A stretch of 14,918 nt of DNA from an uncultured Gammaproteobacteria bacterium (GTDB taxonomy: Bacteria > Pseudomonadota > Gammaproteobacteria > Pseudomonadales > Azotimanducaceae_A), in the NCBI GenBank assembly GCA_913041025.1, contig CAJWGQ010000057.1:1-14918 (forward strand), written 5' to 3'. The notes beneath the pieces were generated by a model. It saw only the letters and a program-made list of their open reading frames with translations, was not told the origin of the DNA and made no database searches. Shown piece by piece: positions 14,444 through 14,918 of the stretch (the stretch's first letter is position 1; each line of letters begins with the position of its first letter). The translations under genes were made by a program, and so were the position numbers.

Positions 14444-14918
14444 ATGAATTCACCTTTTGACCTTAAAAACAAAGTCGCAATCGTAACAGGCGGGGCCGGC
14501 GGAATCGGGACGGAAATAGCCAAGGAATACGCCCGCGCAGGAGCGTCCGTTGTTCTCGCGAGTCGTAACCTTGACGCTCTTGAGAACGTCGCGACCGAAG
14601 TCAAAAAGTTAGATGTACACGCCATCCCAGTGGTTACAGACATCACCAAACCCGAGCAGGTAGACTCACTAGTTTCAACCACAATTGAGGAGTTTGGCCG
14701 GATCGACATCATGGTAAACAACGCTGGCGGCGGCTCTTCCATGAAGAATCCCGAGGACACACCCTATGAGGAGTGGGTGAAGTTAATCGATTTCAATCTC
14801 ACAGGCACGTTTAACTGCTGTATGGCAGCTGGTAAACAAATGATCAAACAACAGGACGGCAAAATAATAAATATCTCCTCGGTAGCAGGGACCAAAGGAA
14901 ACCCAGGAATGCTCCACT
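14444..14918 (+). CDS. Short-chain dehydrogenase/reductase (SDR), 3' end cut by window
   Basis: The first 158 residues of a classical SDR oxidoreductase are present. The cofactor loop is TGGAGGIG (15-22), the NNAG motif is at 92-95, Asp66 is the usual adenine-contacting Asp, Asn118 is the tetrad Asn and NISS (143-146) carries the catalytic Ser. Ser40-Arg41 at the end of the second strand suggests NADP(H) rather than NAD(H). The window ends right after GNPGMLH, where the catalytic Tyr of YxxxK would be expected, so the active site cannot be confirmed. The ATG is 3 nt past the stop of the unknown 221-residue gene. Substrate unknown. Confidence 0.92.
   Translation, partial: MNSPFDLKNKVAIVTGGAGGIGTEIAKEYARAGASVVLASRNLDALENVATEVKKLDVHAIPVVTDITKPEQVDSLVSTTIEEFGRIDIMVNNAGGGSSMKNPEDTPYEEWVKLIDFNLTGTFNCCMAAGKQMIKQQDGKIINISSVAGTKGNPGMLH

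Noticed and set aside
1..14918. CRISPR arrays, tRNA/rRNA genes, insertion sequences, phage genes or defence systems
   Set aside because: No regularly spaced repeats, cloverleaf-like segments, transposase or integrase motifs, or defence-gene motifs were seen on either strand.

Overview
The window reads as ordinary, densely packed bacterial chromosome of moderate GC. It shows no transposase, integrase, phage gene, CRISPR array, tRNA or rRNA. A CysD-type sulfate adenylyltransferase, a TTQ amine dehydrogenase operon with its own c-type cytochrome, Sec and Tat export signals, and several catabolic enzymes (PhyH-type dioxygenase, amidohydrolase, SDR) point to an aerobic Gram-negative heterotroph. 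A gammaproteobacterium, perhaps marine, is my best guess, but this rests on gene content and not on a marker gene.

Left block (1-5184, all minus strand): an open-ended cysD that encodes an unexplained extension of about 195 residues ahead of the CysD domain; a cytoplasmic gamma-glutamyltransferase-family enzyme; an alpha/beta hydrolase with an extra N-terminal domain; and a pyroglutamyl-peptidase-like protein with an intact Glu/Cys/His triad. The hydrolase and gamma-glutamyltransferase genes are 21 bp apart and probably co-transcribed. Together the set suggests sulfur assimilation and handling of gamma-glutamyl or pyroglutamyl compounds.

Middle block (5327-9043): a PhyH-family Fe(II)/2-oxoglutarate dioxygenase (plus), convergent with an aldo/keto reductase (minus, 7 bp between stop codons), then a MATE efflux transporter (minus) that is divergent from the next operon.

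Right block (9176-13593, plus, possibly to the window end): the clearest functional system. It is a TTQ-dependent aromatic amine dehydrogenase cluster in the order large subunit, MauE-like, MauD-like, TTQ small subunit, monoheme cytochrome c. As I remember it, this matches aauBEDA plus orf-2 of Alcaligenes faecalis. The small subunit keeps both cross-linking Trp residues, the catalytic Asp and the Thr, and its 14-Cys pattern fits aromatic amine dehydrogenase better than methylamine dehydrogenase. Expected flow: amine is oxidised in the periplasm by AauAB, electrons pass to the small cytochrome, and AauE/AauD support export and disulfide formation of the small subunit. A metal-dependent amidohydrolase follows closely, then after about 180 bp a protein I cannot assign and an SDR cut by the window edge, just before its expected catalytic Tyr. 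No mauF/mauG-type TTQ-maturation gene lies in the window.

Most worth a second look: the cysD extension, the aau operon with its unusual downstream neighbours, the unassigned 221-residue protein, and the two-domain hydrolase.
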